This document shows, piece by piece, positions 1-11,312 of a DNA stretch of 64,000 nucleotides; position 1 is the first letter of the stretch, and each line of letters begins with the position of its first letter. The position numbers were made by a program, and so were the translations under genes. Location of the stretch: assembly GCA_964034945.1 (NCBI GenBank), contig OZ035962.1, forward strand, positions 109,991,034-110,055,033, written 5' to 3'. The notes under the pieces are model-generated. The model was not told the DNA's origin. It searched no databases and worked only from the letters and a program-made list of their open reading frames with translations. Origin of the DNA: Chrysopilus asiliformis (Eukaryota > Arthropoda > Insecta > Diptera > Rhagionidae).

Positions 1-78
1 TTTAAATATATCGAAATTAGAATATTAGCAAAGAAAAGTTTTAAAAGTTTCAAACGTTTGCGAGTAGATTGAGTTTAA

Positions 79-329
79 CACGTTCGTGACATCGTGTACC
101 ACTGGTGGTACATGCATAGTGCAATCGATTTTGGAATATTCCTGACAGTCGTAAGTATGAAAACATAGTTTTAACATAAATTTTCAGTATTTTATGAAGT
201 AATATAAAAACACGCACCGTGTACCACCGATGGCGCACAACCGCCAGAAAACAAATCGCTAGTGTACCACCCGTGGTACACGATGTCCAAATGAAAAAAA
301 AAGTTGAAAAAACAAATGTCACGAACGTG
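79..329. mobile_element. piggyBac-like MITE with TTAA target duplication
   Basis: A 251-bp element begins CACGTTCGTGACAT and ends with the inverted copy ATGTCACGAACGTG. TTAA lies immediately outside both ends (75-78 and 330-333), the target duplication typical of piggyBac transposons. The interior carries three imperfect palindromic units of the type GTGTACCACnnGTGGTACAC (near 95, 217 and 262). No transposase is encoded, so it is non-autonomous. The superfamily call rests on TTAA only; the terminal bases are not the usual CCY. Confidence 0.6.
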
Positions 330-333
330 TTAA

Positions 334-1037
334 CGCTTTTTTTGTCTTAAGAGCGTTTAAAAATATCCTTGGTGACTGAAAATTATAAAAACCTTCCAAG
401 AACATATTGATATAGGGAAAAACATATAATATTAAAAAAATATAAAGCAGCAAACCTTGATTTTTTTCTTGAATTTTCAAAAAAAAAAAGTTGCAAAACG
501 AAATTTTTTTATAAACGAAAGCCATGACTAATTCGAGTTTCAAATTCCCTTCGCATATAATTCGCATGTGTGAAGCATTTAAAGTTGTTGAGTCATTTGA
601 AGCATTTGAAGTCATTGAGATGTTGTTGAGTCATATCGACAGGGCTGTGCTATGGCAAAAATTGATAAAACTTGTCGCAATTTTTGTTGATGATTATCTA
701 GATAATTATCTATAGATAAAAAGGATTCTTCGGTAGACAACAAAAATTGTGCCATAAGGGAAATTTTAGTTAAGCAAAGGCATACAAGAAGATGTCATTT
801 AAAGTATGTCAAGCATTAAGTGCCTATCCTCGGAAATATTTTCAAATTCTTTTTGTATTTTAAGCACCTTCACTTCCCCCAGTGCAAACGTGCGAAAATT
901 TCAGTGCAATCAGCAGAGCAAACTGAGGGTGGTTATTTTACTAAGATTGTTGTGTGAGTTTTAATGGGCTGTAGAATATGCGATTGCACATTTTTTCAAT
1001 ATCGATCAATTCGAAAGAGCAAAAGTGGAGTTAAAAT
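334..1037. other. Gene-less stretch, nothing recognised
   Basis: AT-rich sequence with short homopolymer runs and chance reading frames only. I see no repeat ends, splice-bounded exons or RNA gene here. Confidence 0.5.
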
Positions 1038-1390
1038 TTGTTCCTCTTTCACGCAAAAACGGCTGAACCGATCGACTTGAAATTTGGCATGAGTGTCTGT
1101 GGTAGTTCTGGTTCCAACATAGGCATATTCGAAGGGTGGGGGGAGTAAGGAGAGGGGGTAAAGTGATTTCGAAACTTAGTTTTTGCGCTATGTTACTCTT
1201 TCGCGGGGAAACTACTGAACCGATTGGTCTGAAATTTGGCATAGATGTTCGTCGGGGGTCCAGCCCCAACAAAGACCCATTAAAAAGTAGCCCGAGCGGT
1301 GGGGGGAGTAAGAGGAGGGGGCAAAGTCATCTCGAAACTTAGTTTTCCCTCTATGCCTCTTAGCCGGGCGAAGCCGGGTCCAAATTCTAG
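1038..1390 (+). mobile_element. Helitron-like element, family 1, 5'-truncated copy
   Basis: Shares the family body seen at 56072-56559 and 63076-63549: a stretch near 1052 (GGCTGAACCGAT, then CTTGAAATTTGGCATG), the TTTCGCGGGGAAAC block, and GGGGGGAGTAAG repeats. It ends CCGGGCGAAGCCGG, then nine bases, then CTAG followed by T, the Helitron-type 3' terminus (hairpin, CTRR, insertion before T). The 5' end starting TCATACTAAT and the GTCT microsatellite are missing, so it is truncated. Plus orientation by the CTAG end. Confidence 0.65.
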
Positions 1391-3587
1391 TACTTAATAA
1401 AGCATTGATATGACAGTTTGATTAAATTAAATAGTATTTTTTGTGTGATTGTCCATAAAATATTTGTTAGATTCATTGATTAAGCTTATGTGATAACGAC
1501 TAACCATTAATTAACCCCGAAAAAAATACCCAATATGGCACACGAAAAACTCATTTCAGATAAATCGAATGTCATTAAAAATATCTAAGGCAATTAAAAT
1601 TGAAAAATTAAATGATAATACAAAGCAGAATTGAGAAGGAAATCAATTTCCGATGAGTTTTCTTTAAATTTCGCACATCCAGAAGCACAGCTGATTTATT
1701 TAGTTCCGAAAATGTTACGTGGCTTTTCTTTTATCAGCAATAGAATTACTTTAAGTGATAATATCGGGCCAATTCCAACTCCAAATGACTTATCCTTATC
1801 GACTTTTTGATTTAAATTGGAAGCTTATGTTTCTCGTTGAACCACATGAAGGGCAACCTTCGTTAGTTTTTGTCTGTAGATGCGATTGGGTACAATCTCA
1901 CGTTTTTTCGAATGTCCATGTCCACTTTTCATCCTTGTTATATATAGATTTTCGATTGCAAACCTTTCACTCTTTATGAGATTTTTGTTTCCGTAAACGT
2001 TCATTTGCGACCAATTACAAAGCCTTTGGCATTAAAAACGTGGGAAATGGGCAACTACACTTAAGGACGACTACCATATCGTGAATTTGTTCATATTCTA
2101 TCGGTGGTCCCAGTACCGGTCCTCTCGTGTTGGTCTTCCATTTTGAAAATCTATTAGACCAAGACGGCTAATGGGTTGTGTAATGCCCATCGTTAAAATA
2201 AACGACCAACCTTTGCGACACCAAATGTTATTAATTATGCGTAAATGGAGCCGAAAAGGGATAGAAAAACAGAAAGGTAGACCAAGGAATAAAATAATTT
2301 TAAAGTTTTAAGTGCTCCTGTTTGCCTCCGATAACGCCTCGGCAAGCATAAATGGGGTAATTTGAATAACAAATGTCTCCCTAGTAAAAATGCTACCCAA
2401 CCAGTAGACCCCCAGCTACTACTTGTATACAACTTTCTAGGGATGATTTCTGTGAAAGTTTAGAAAATCATTAAATAGAAATCCTTTGACAAGTCCACAT
2501 GGATTTGTAATTCGAAAACCATTACTTGAAATGTATTAAAATAAAATTTATGCAGACAAATGTGTATACATGTCACAACAACATGCTTTCAAACACATTC
2601 ACTCAATTGACAAAACTGCGGTCCATAACGATAGAACTCTAAATTATTATATAGGTGTACCATCCATCCACACAAATAGAAATTTAAATGGAATTCTCAA
2701 AGAACGTTTTGATTTTATTCATTTTTTTTCTTGTTCTATGAAAAATTCATTCATCCCGTGGGAGTTTCTATGGAATTTACATACGATTTTTAAACGGAAT
2801 TTTTCGTCGGAAATATTGCTTTTAATATTCAATTATATTTTTATTTAGAGACGAATTATTGCCATTCCAATAAATATTCTCCATTTATGATTTATACTAG
2901 TCGATTTCAAATGAAATCGCGAAGCAAAAAAGTAGCTTAACTTAAAAAAACACTTGATTTTTGCACGTCCTATACAAGAAATCGGTTTGGAGTTTGGAAT
3001 TATGTCAATTCCATATCCTTAAATCCCGCCAATGCTAAAAAACAATACAAGAGGACGTCGTACCTTGTGGCAGAATCGCATCACCTTTCTTCTTTATTCA
3101 AACGAGATACAGGGTAGTGTAGGTGTCCTATTTAATTTTGATGTAAGGAAGAGTTATGAAGGATTATATTCTAATCACTTTTTGTCATAATATTTTTTTT
3201 TTTGTATAATTTTAAGAAAATCGCAAAAAACTGAGTTGTTTGTATGAAAAAATAGAAGGGGGAAGAAATTTATAACCTGTTTTAGAAACATATATCAGAT
3301 ACAGTTTTATTAAAATTGAAAAAAAATTCACATTTATCTGTTCACATCTGCTATTTTTGAGAGGTAAAATCGTAAAAAAATATTTATCTCACTTTTATTT
3401 CTTATACACAACCCCAAAAAAGTTTTTTTCTTCTTTTTGGTACATTTTAATAAAAGAGTGTGTTTTTTTAAAATTAATATTGTTTTTTTATTTATGCTTT
3501 TAAACCATTTCGTATTTGATTAATAAGACTGAAATCTGAAATCAGAGATTTTGAAAAAGCTTTTATTAAAAAATGTATCCCGATATA
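1391..3587. other. Gene-less stretch, nothing recognised
   Basis: About 2.2 kb of AT-rich sequence without a supported gene. Reading frames at 1755-1979, 2235-2432 and 2570-2848 have no recognisable domain, no splice context and codon use like the surrounding non-coding DNA. Confidence 0.45.
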
Positions 3588-3687
3588 CAGTAGAATCCCG
3601 ATAATTCGTACCCCGATAATTCGTATATCCCGCTAATTCGTATGAATTTGCTGGTCCCTTGAAATACGAATTATCGGGATTCTACTG
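3588..3687. mobile_element. pogo/Tigger-like MITE, copy 1
   Basis: A 100-bp element with about 25-bp terminal inverted repeats beginning CAGTAGAATCCCGATAATTC, flanked by TA on both sides (3586-3587 and 3688-3689). CAGT ends plus a TA duplication are typical of pogo/Tigger DNA transposons. A second copy lies at 51709-51791 inside Rpn10 and lacks about 17 bp of internal sequence. Confidence 0.75.
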
Positions 3688-3699
3688 TACCTAATATTA

Positions 3700-4091
3700 G
3701 TTGCGTTTTTTTAATGTTCTGAAGCAGTTCAGAACAAGCTTTCCATACAAAAACCTGCACCACCTTTTCATCTCGGACAGCGCTTGGAACAAAGGGAAAT
3801 TTTATACGGTAATGTACGGTAATGAAATGCTGCTAACTTCAGCATAATAAATCTGACATTTTATTCTCAATTGAGGATTTTGTGTTGGTGGTTTGTTGGT
3901 TCTGTTCGACAGCGAAATAGTTTTAATCATGGGAGATAGCGAATCATGAGTATATCAAAAAAATATAGCAGTAACGGCCTACTGATGTAACCAACGTGAA
4001 GTTAGTTGCCATTCGAACTCAATGAAATTTCCCACTTACTCTGGATCGTTTTTTTAATGTTCCGTGTTCTAGAACATTAAAAAAAACGCAA
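3700..4091. mobile_element. TA-flanked MITE with GTTGCG termini
   Basis: Inverted ends GTTGCGTTTTTTTAATGTTC and GAACATTAAAAAAAACGCAAC bound a 392-bp element flanked by TA (3698-3699, 4092-4093), as in the Tc1/mariner superfamily. The right end contains a further copy of the terminal motif, forming an internal hairpin (about 4049-4086). It sits only 10 bp from the pogo-like element. No coding capacity. Confidence 0.6.
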
Positions 4092-4365
4092 CTATTGTCA
4101 TCCCATATAGCATTGTCATCGGGGTTACATATGCGTGCCACCTCTCAAGATAATCGGATATGCGGGAGTGGGGTCAATATCACGTTACAAGATTTGACCC
4201 TGACAAACAGAAAAAAATCACCCTGTATTAAAGCTTTAAAAAATTGTCTAAAATAGAATATTATGAGGGAAATTCTGAAAATTTATCGTAATCTTTTGTC
4301 AGTAAAGTAAAATTCACGAAAATTTAAAAAACAAATTTAAGACAAATACACAACCAGTAATAAAA

Positions 4366-5071
4366 ACATAACAAAAGCTATAATTGCCAATCTGGCAATC
4401 ATTGGAGACCCGTATGGTGATATTCGTATCAAAATTCGAACAGTTGTATCAAAACTCCACTTTGAAGTCAAATTTTCCAATAAGATTTTTTAAAACTTAT
4501 TCCAATTGGATTTTGATGTATGGGAGTTTTATGTATAACCATATCCTAAATAACTTTTGTTCTTGGACTTTTTTGATAAAATTCACCGTTTTTGAGATAT
4601 TCGCAAAAAATATTTTCGTTCGTATGGGGGGTACACCCCCTAATGGTCTATTTTTGCCCGTTAACGAACTTAGCCTCGCATTTTACGAAAAACGGATCTG
4701 CGTAAAATTTCAAGTCTCTAGCTCAATCCGTGCGCCAGTAATCCGCGCCACAGACGAACAGACGGACAGACAGACGGACGGACAGACGGACAGACGGACC
4801 GACGGACAGACGGACAGACGGACAGACGGACAGACGGACAGACGGACAGACGGACAGACGGACAGACGGACAGACGGACAGACGGACAGACGGACAGACG
4901 GACGGACAGACGGACGGACAGACAGACGGACGGACATGCTAAATTCAACTTTTTTTTATCATTCTAAACACACTGGTGTAATTCATTTTTTTGTGTGATG
5001 ACGGGATCTTGTCGTTACAAACGGTAAGGCAAAAAAAATATACCCTTTGGTTTCACCATACGGGTATAAAA
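4366..5071 (+). mobile_element. DINE-1/mini-me-like element, copy A
   Basis: Member of the most frequent repeat in the window. Its left part reads CATAACAAAAGCTATAATTG, followed by a CCCGTATGGTGA motif; the right end has its inverted copy TCACCATACGGG and closes at GGGTATAAAA. A GACGGACA-type microsatellite (about 4754-4936) occupies the centre; on the other strand this is GTCY, the core of fly mini-me/DINE-1 Helitron-like elements. The complement also shows TATACCC...GGGTATA near its 5' end, as in Drosophila INE-1. This copy has the longest microsatellite in the window. Confidence 0.7.
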
Positions 5072-7102
5072 TAGAAATAATTCATTTGGTGTGAACGAGA
5101 ATCACACTTTTAGCCACCAACACAAAACTTCTTCCGGTGTTAATGTGAAATTACTATTAAAAACTTTTTAAAGAATTTCCAACCAAAGAAAATTTTAAGG
5201 GATTAAAAAGCATTTTCCGCCACGGATTAAATTCCATTGCATTGCGTTTTCGTTGCTACCTAGAAAATGCAATTAACCTAAAACTAGAATGGCAAACTAT
5301 AAAGTAAAAGTTTACAGACCCACTTAAGTGCTGGACAATGTTAAGTACAAACAAAACAGAGAAAAAATGCTTTAATTCTTTTATTTCATTTTATGCTTTC
5401 AACAAACAGCATTTCGTTTAAAATTAATGGATTTCAAAGCCTAAGAGTAAGCACTTTGGGAACATTCTAGTATAGCAGAAATGTTTGTTCTTTTCAACAC
5501 TTTAGCGAGATTTTCAAATTTAAAAGAATTTTTGTACCGAATTTTTTTAGTGAAATTTATATACCTACTTTGATGGACTTTTTCTTGAACACCATTGGCT
5601 TTAAAAAGCAGACGAACATATGAGACGCTCAGCGCTAGAACGGCCTAAAATTTCATTTCGAGAAATTTTGCACACATATGTACGTTAGTCCAATGACAAT
5701 TCAATATTTTCTGTACCTTTTTTTTTCTTTTTAGTGCATTTTTTTAAATAAAAGCTTTTTTCAAAAAATTATTTTGTATTTTTTTCACTATGAAAACGTC
5801 TCTAAAAAATTCTAAAATTACACCAGTATATTCCAAATTTATTTACAAGGGAAACAAAAATCAAATGAACATTGTTGATTGTAATCATATTAAGACTACC
5901 TACGACATCTTATAAATATTCAAAAACAAAAAACAAAAAAACAAAAAAAAAATCCTTAACGTGCAATAACCATTTTCACCCCTAGGACATAAAGTTAGTA
6001 ACTTGTTTCTGTTTGAATAAACTCTCCTGTTCAGGTTTTGACTATATTAATCACAATTTTCGTTTTGCAAGTGGGTTTGTGGATTGGTTGGTTGGTTGGT
6101 TCTTTGTATTTGTATTCAACGTGTAGGACGATAAAGGATATTTTTTTATACATTGATATTGTGTAGGTATACCAGCGAGTAAGTTACACTCTCGAATACA
6201 ATCTAACAAAATAAAAATTTACGATTGTTTTTGTTTTGTGAAAAAAAAATCAGAAGAAAATAATCGGGAAAAAGAGGGAATATAAGAAAACTCTGCGGCT
6301 AAAAGTAATAAAAACGACACAAACAGAAAAACAAATTTCCCCTATGAACCGCGACCAAAGAGTATGGAACGAGAGGATTAAAAAAGCGCTGAACGTAAAT
6401 TTCTGGAAACATAAATCCTTCTGGAGGGCCTTAAGGGGGTTTCTCGTGAAATTAAACAAGTTTTATTAATCTGGTGCAATAAATCTCAATTCAAAACGAA
6501 GAAAGTGGTGTACATAGTATATTACATAAACCGACTGATACACACAAAAGACCATGCAAAAAAAAAAAATAGAATAAAATCCGAAAACAGAACCAGAAAC
6601 AGAACAACCTAACATATATAAAAAATTATGGTTTCCAGTTAAAATTTTCAAGCATAAAAATATAATCATTAAACTGGTTTGTGTCGGTTTGATAATAACC
6701 ATTTTAAGTCGGAGAATTAAGTTTTTTTTATATTATAATAAATATGATCGATGTTACGAAATGGGGGAAGTGTAAAAAATTTGTTAACAAAATTTCAGCA
6801 ATTTGTAAAAATTAGTGAAATGGATTTGAATTTTGTTGGGAGTTATGAGAAAACTTTCCATTTCGTGAAATTACAGCAATTTTCATTTTACACTTTTATT
6901 TTTGGTTAAAATAACTCAAATTTTTCATAATTTTAGAAACCGACACATCATTAAAAATGATTATGATTTATAATAGTACTTTTTGACAACACCAAGTATA
7001 AATTGTTATTGGAGACGTAAACCGAGTGTTTTTAAGTGAAATGTTTATGTCGGTGACATTTGCTATTTTCCACAAAATGTGTTCGAAAATTGGATTCAGA
7101 AA
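5072..7102. other. Gene-less stretch with short simple repeats
   Basis: AT-rich non-coding sequence. It contains poly-A/T runs, a short TTGG microsatellite near 6084-6101 and an A-rich tract near 5928-5952. Reading frames at 6250-6702 on the minus strand look like chance: low complexity and no domain. Confidence 0.45.
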
Positions 7103-7110
7103 GTAATAAC

Positions 7111-8252
7111 CAGGGCCCGGATATTTAAGGCAAAAAGGCATTTTGCCTATTTTGCTTTTTTCGTTCATTTTTGTATAATAACTGCCTTTTAGGCATTTTT
7201 GCTTATTTTCCCACTTTTTCGACCATTTAGCCTTTTTTTAATGCCTTTTTTAATAATTCCGATCTTAAAAAGATTTATAAATTCCTTTTAGGGTAATTTA
7301 AGTACCCATAAAAATTATCATTATTTTTTTTTTTTGATTTGGCAATGCCTATATTTATGACAGTTGCGCCAATGTACGATCAGTTTAGTTTTGGTAGTAA
7401 ATTGAAATGTTAGAAATGCCAAAAATCACACGAGAAAACCGCCTTATACTCGTGAACCTTGTAAATACATTTGGTAAAGACTGTTTCTCGACAGACGGGA
7501 GTTTGCTTTTCTGCAAAATGTGCGAAAAAGTAGTGAATCATTCAAAAAAGTATTTTGTGACACAACACATAAAAATTGCCATACACAAGAATTTATTGCA
7601 GAAAGCAAGTTCAAAAAAAGTCGGGTTATTCAAAAATGCAATCAGCAGAAGAAGCGACTCATAATTTTTTAGAGATTTATGTATGGCATTTGTTAAAGCA
7701 AATATTCCACTTTGGAAATTGAATAATTATATTTTGAAAGAGTTTTTTTCAAAAATATTGCCATGAAAAAATTCCAGATGAATCAACGTTACGAAAAAAT
7801 TGGAAACCTGCTATTTAGAAACAATTTCGGGGATTAGAAAAGAACTTTTAGGTAAGTTTTATTAGTTCACTTAATTATTTCTTGCAATCAGTATTAGATC
7901 CGTATTACCTATTATGATTCTCAATGCACCTAAAGTAACGTCACTATAACAAGTTGTAGGTAAAAAGCAGCGAACACTCATATTACTTAAATGAAGTGAG
8001 ACTCTTTATACGGCTATTAGCTTTTTATATATTTTTTTAAATTTATTTATATGAATTTAATTTATCTGAAATTTTTTGCAAGCGTTCTGCGTTCAATTTT
8101 GTGATACATGATATGTCATATTCGTGCAATGAAAATGCCTTTTGTTTAAATAAATGCCTTTTTTTTGAAAAATTAATGCTTATTCAGTCTTTTATACTGC
8201 CTTTTTGCCTGCCTTTTTTCCCATTTTATAAGTGCCTTAAATCCGGGCCCTA
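7111..8252 (+). mobile_element. Complete non-autonomous hAT element with 8-bp target duplication
   Basis: The ends CAGGGCCCGGAT... and ...ATCCGGGCCCTA are inverted repeats, and the identical 8-mer GTAATAAC flanks both sides (7103-7110 and 8253-8260), diagnostic of hAT transposition. Subterminal AAAAAGGCA/TGCCTTTTT motifs recur at both ends, as expected for transposase-binding sites. The 1142-bp interior keeps only the decayed start of a transposase (7407-7858), so it cannot move itself. The perfect duplication suggests a fairly recent insertion relative to other elements here. Confidence 0.9.
7407..7858 (+). pseudogene. Decayed hAT transposase N-terminus (CGGBP1/BED-like zinc finger)
   Basis: Translation from 7407 gives MPKITRENRLILVNLVNTFG, then a zinc-finger segment FCKMCEKVV...FVTQHIKIAIHKN (C-x2-C...H...H), the arrangement found at the start of CGGBP1-like and related hAT transposases. 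After a stop at 7662-7664 the homology continues in broken frames: DLCMAFVKANIPLWKLNN, then LKEFFSK, then a TISGIRKELL segment, all matching the usual order after the zinc finger. At least one frameshift and several stops intervene, and the catalytic RNase H-like domain is absent. A GTAAGT at 7851 may be a remnant donor. Non-functional; it identifies the enclosing element as hAT. Confidence 0.8.
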
Positions 8253-8361
8253 GTAATAACAATGAACTTTTCGCAACATTTTCGAACGCGAAAATATTTT
8301 TTTAATTAAACAAATATATATTTTCTTAAATTTGTTTTCAAAAGCGGATAGCGGTACTAAA

Positions 8362-8920
8362 CGCCATAGAAAAAATTTCAAGATTTAGATAAATAAATTT
8401 TTGTTTATCAAGATACATATGTATGTTAACCCAAATTTGCATCAACTCGCTTGATTTTTATCGGCATTTGGTGTAAAATGTCAAAACAACATAAAAATTT
8501 TTCTATGAAACTTATACTCAGAAAAATGGAGGCTAACTCGACGATCTACATACGGCGTAATTGGCCTCGGGCAGGCGCGCGTTCGCCTGCATGTGGGCAA
8601 GTAAAACTGAGTTGACCTGTGGTCGGAGAAATTCTGAAATTAAGCCACTAGCAGGTGAAGTAGGGCATTGGGAGCTGCACGAGTTGACCTTAGATAGGTT
8701 AACTCTGACCGCTAGCTGGCTTACAGACACCTCTGTAAGGTCAGAGTTAACCTGACAAAAAGTTGACTTAGACATTTTTCTGAGTGTACACCAAACGTTT
8801 ATAAAATCTTTACATTTGATACCAAATACCGATAGGAACATGCGAGTTGATACAATTTTGGTGTAAAAGATCTTGTTAAACAAAAATTGATTCATATAAA
8901 TCCCAAAATTTTTAACCGTG
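8362..8920. mobile_element. CACGGTTAAAAAT MITE, copy interrupted by another MITE
   Basis: The right end reads ATTTTTAACCGTG followed by TA, and both halves match the intact copy at 12638-12896 (TTGTTTATCAAGAT, GGTGTAAAAGATCTTG). The left terminus is degraded. A second MITE (8515-8786) has inserted in the middle, so the two halves lie about 270 bp apart. Confidence 0.6.
8515..8786. mobile_element. CACTCAGAAAAATG MITE, copy 1, nested
   Basis: Inverted ends (T/C)ACTCAGAAAAATG and CATTTTTCTGAGTG enclose a 272-bp GC-richer body, flanked by TA (8513-8514 and 8787-8788), as for mariner-type MITEs. It interrupts a CACGG-type MITE, so it is the younger of the two. Copies lie at 12372-12630 (opposite orientation, closely similar) and 62528-62835 (diverged); a lone end lies near 21592. 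Confidence 0.75.
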
Positions 8921-8922
8921 TA

Positions 8923-9317
8923 CCAGATCTTTTGTCTATCTTGCTATCTTCTAAATCCTTGAAGATTTTGGTTTGTTTTTATTTCTACGAATAAGTAATT
9001 CGAAAAAGGCGCTGTTTTTAAAATACTTCAGGCTAATTTTGGGGATTTTGGACTACCCTCCCTTCTTTGTGAGGTGTTTTGGCGATTTTTTGTATGGAAT
9101 TTATTACTCCTATCACACCACCGCCCCCTCCCCCTCCCCCTCCCCTCACATTTTTAAAAGTGTCACATTTTTATAAACAGTCCCTAGAGCTCAATTGTTT
9201 TAGTGTGAGACCGTGTGAGAAAGTGTAAAGCGATACACAGACATCAGTGTTAAATTTAAATTTTTGCAAATAAATTACTTAGTTATCATAATTTTGTTGC
9301 GAATTTTTGGATCCTAA
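8923..9317. other. Gene-less stretch with a C-rich tract
   Basis: Nothing gene-like; a CCCCCT-type polypyrimidine tract occurs at about 9121-9147. Confidence 0.5.
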
Positions 9318-9655
9318 GAGCCTGTTCACATTGGTTGAAATAGTCCGCCTAATTCTGACAGAAACTTGCAACATTCACCCGGCCCTTACACGCGTCTGTA
9401 GAGCTGACACAGTCGCTGACACAGTCTCGTATAAATGCACTGACTGCCAGTTCGCTAAATGTATTTCATTGCGTTGTCAGTAATTTGACATTTGAAGTCT
9501 GTGCTACTGACAGACTTTATAGTCGCGTGTAAGTACCGAGTTAGGCAAGGTGAGGAAGTGGGACTCAGTCCTCAGTCCCACTTCCTCACCTTGCCTTTAT
9601 GTTGCCAGTTTTTGTCAGAATTAAGCGGACTATTTCAACCAATGTGAACAGGCTC
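9318..9655. mobile_element. Foldback MITE with a perfect internal 23-bp hairpin
   Basis: Inverted ends start GAGCCTGTTCACATTGGTTG and match for about 40 bp. Inside, TTACACGCG and CGCGTGTAA (about 9386 and 9524) form a second, nested pair of ends. Also inside, 9543-9565 and 9574-9596 are perfect 23-base inverted arms around an 8-base loop. Flanks (TAA left, AAA right) hint at a 3-bp duplication but are not convincing. No coding capacity. Confidence 0.65.
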
Positions 9656-10799
9656 AAACAGTTGAATGATATGCGTTTTAAATGGTGTTGAAATATACTC
9701 TATGAAAATTTTTAAAATAATAAGGTTTTAGTTTTTTCACTTTATCTTCCAGATTTTAATTTTTTTTATCCTGTTTTTTTAAGTTGAAATTAGCATTTCA
9801 TAGAAGAAAAAGTATGTGTGAAGTTAAATTTCCAAAGTTTTTATCAAATCACTGAAATACAAGTACCAACTTAATTACTATGTAAATATTTTCCGCAATT
9901 ATATTTTAAGACCCATCAAAATCCAAATTTTATGTTTTATTTGATATCCTGACAAATGTTTTCATGGAAACGTCAACCCATAATGAACGAAAGAATTTAC
10001 ACAGCTATGCACCTTTATCCAAAAACCATCATCTTAAATGGTTTCCTAATTCAAAATTTTATGATATAATATAATTTTGACGATTATTTAAACGCCATAA
10101 TGTTATTTGAAAACGATTTCGAGAATCCATTAAGAGCTACTCTTCACTCAAGAATCTGATCGTAAAAGTTATACACATAATTATTTAAAAGAAACGGGCA
10201 TGTCCTGATGGTGCAACACTATGGCAAAACAAAACACTCAATCAGGCGGCGCGGCGCGCCTTGGTATTACACTGTTGGGAATGAAATTAATACTCTTGTA
10301 ATAAATTTAATTGAAAGTATTTAAGCTTTGATGTTAATTAGGCGTGTAAGTAATCAGATTGCAATTAGACGGTCTTTGACCAACAAAATATTCCATTCAA
10401 ATATGATATACTCGTCCTTTTCACTTTGGAATGCCCATTCAAGGACCAACATTTTAATAGTTCTTTTTTTCCATCCTTCATCCAGCAAATACATTGAAAT
10501 CTTTATAGTCATTAAGGATTATACAATTTCGGATGTGTTTGTTTAGGTCTAAAACCGAATTGCCACCATAAAAATAATTTATGGGAAAATAAAAGCTCCA
10601 TGGTGGAAGTGAGCCGAATTGAAGTGAAGTGAAGCTCCTTTACTTATGATTGTTGTATTCTATAGGCTGGAATTTATCCCGAATATTGTCTTTCGCTATT
10701 CTGTTTTTTTTTCTGTGTTTTGCTCTATATACTGAAATACTCGTATTTTGAAGGATTTTCTACAATATTTTGAATGTGTTTCACTTAAAGTTGTTGGGG
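9656..10799. other. Gene-less stretch, nothing recognised
   Basis: AT-rich sequence. The reading frame at 10328-10546 has no domain and no splice context. A short GC-rich palindromic patch (GGCGCGGCGCGCC) sits near 10247. Confidence 0.45.
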
Positions 10800-10807
10800 C
10801 AAAGATA

Positions 10808-11304
10808 TAGGGTGACCATACGTCCCGGAATGGCTGATACAGTCCCGAATTTAGGCATGCTGTCCCGGTGTCCCGGAATTATGCAATCTAGTGTGGTGGT
10901 TTCTTAACCACTAACAAAATTTACCTCGAAATCCAAAAAATTTCACCTGCGACGCTGTATCCCCAGAAATAACTGCATCTTGTGTAATTTTCTTTAAAAA
11001 AAATATGCCTGCGGCGCAATTCGTCAAATAATTTTCAATAGAGAGATATCTTGTTTCCAGAAGTATGGCCTGCGACGCAATTTTTGTTCTGTTTTGAAAA
11101 TATAAAGCACACTTTTTTTTATTTGTAGTATCAAACAAACAAAAAATTGAAACAATCCATCTTCCCTCGGATCCATCTTTCAAAAATTTCATAATTAATT
11201 TTGAAGCATTGAAAATTGCCTCACACTTCGCCCTATTCGCTCCTCCTTCCGCTCACCTACGGTAATGTGTCCCAGATTCACATAAAAAAAATATGGTCAC
11301 CCTA
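10808..11304. mobile_element. hAT-like MITE with TAGGGTGACCATA ends
   Basis: Inverted ends TAGGGTGACCATA and TATGGTCACCCTA bound 497 bp. Flanks CAAAGATA (10800-10807) and CAAAGAAG (11305-11312) fit a diverged 8-bp hAT duplication (6 of 8 identical). Repeated TCCCGGAAT-type motifs follow the left end. A degenerate relative lies at 20046-20495. The minus-strand frame inside (10911-11192) shows no transposase motif. Confidence 0.65.
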
Positions 11305-11312
11305 CAAAGAAG

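Noticed and set aside
4710..4948. Long frames encoding Ser-Val-Arg-Pro or Thr-Asp-Arg-Arg repeats
   Set aside because: These are translations of the GACGGACA microsatellite in a DINE-like element; an 8-bp repeat stays open in several frames without being coding. The same applies at 29367-29669 and 46255-46541.
7407..7664. Intact host CGGBP1-like gene
   Set aside because: It lies inside a hAT element with perfect target duplication, and homology to transposase continues past its stop in broken frames.
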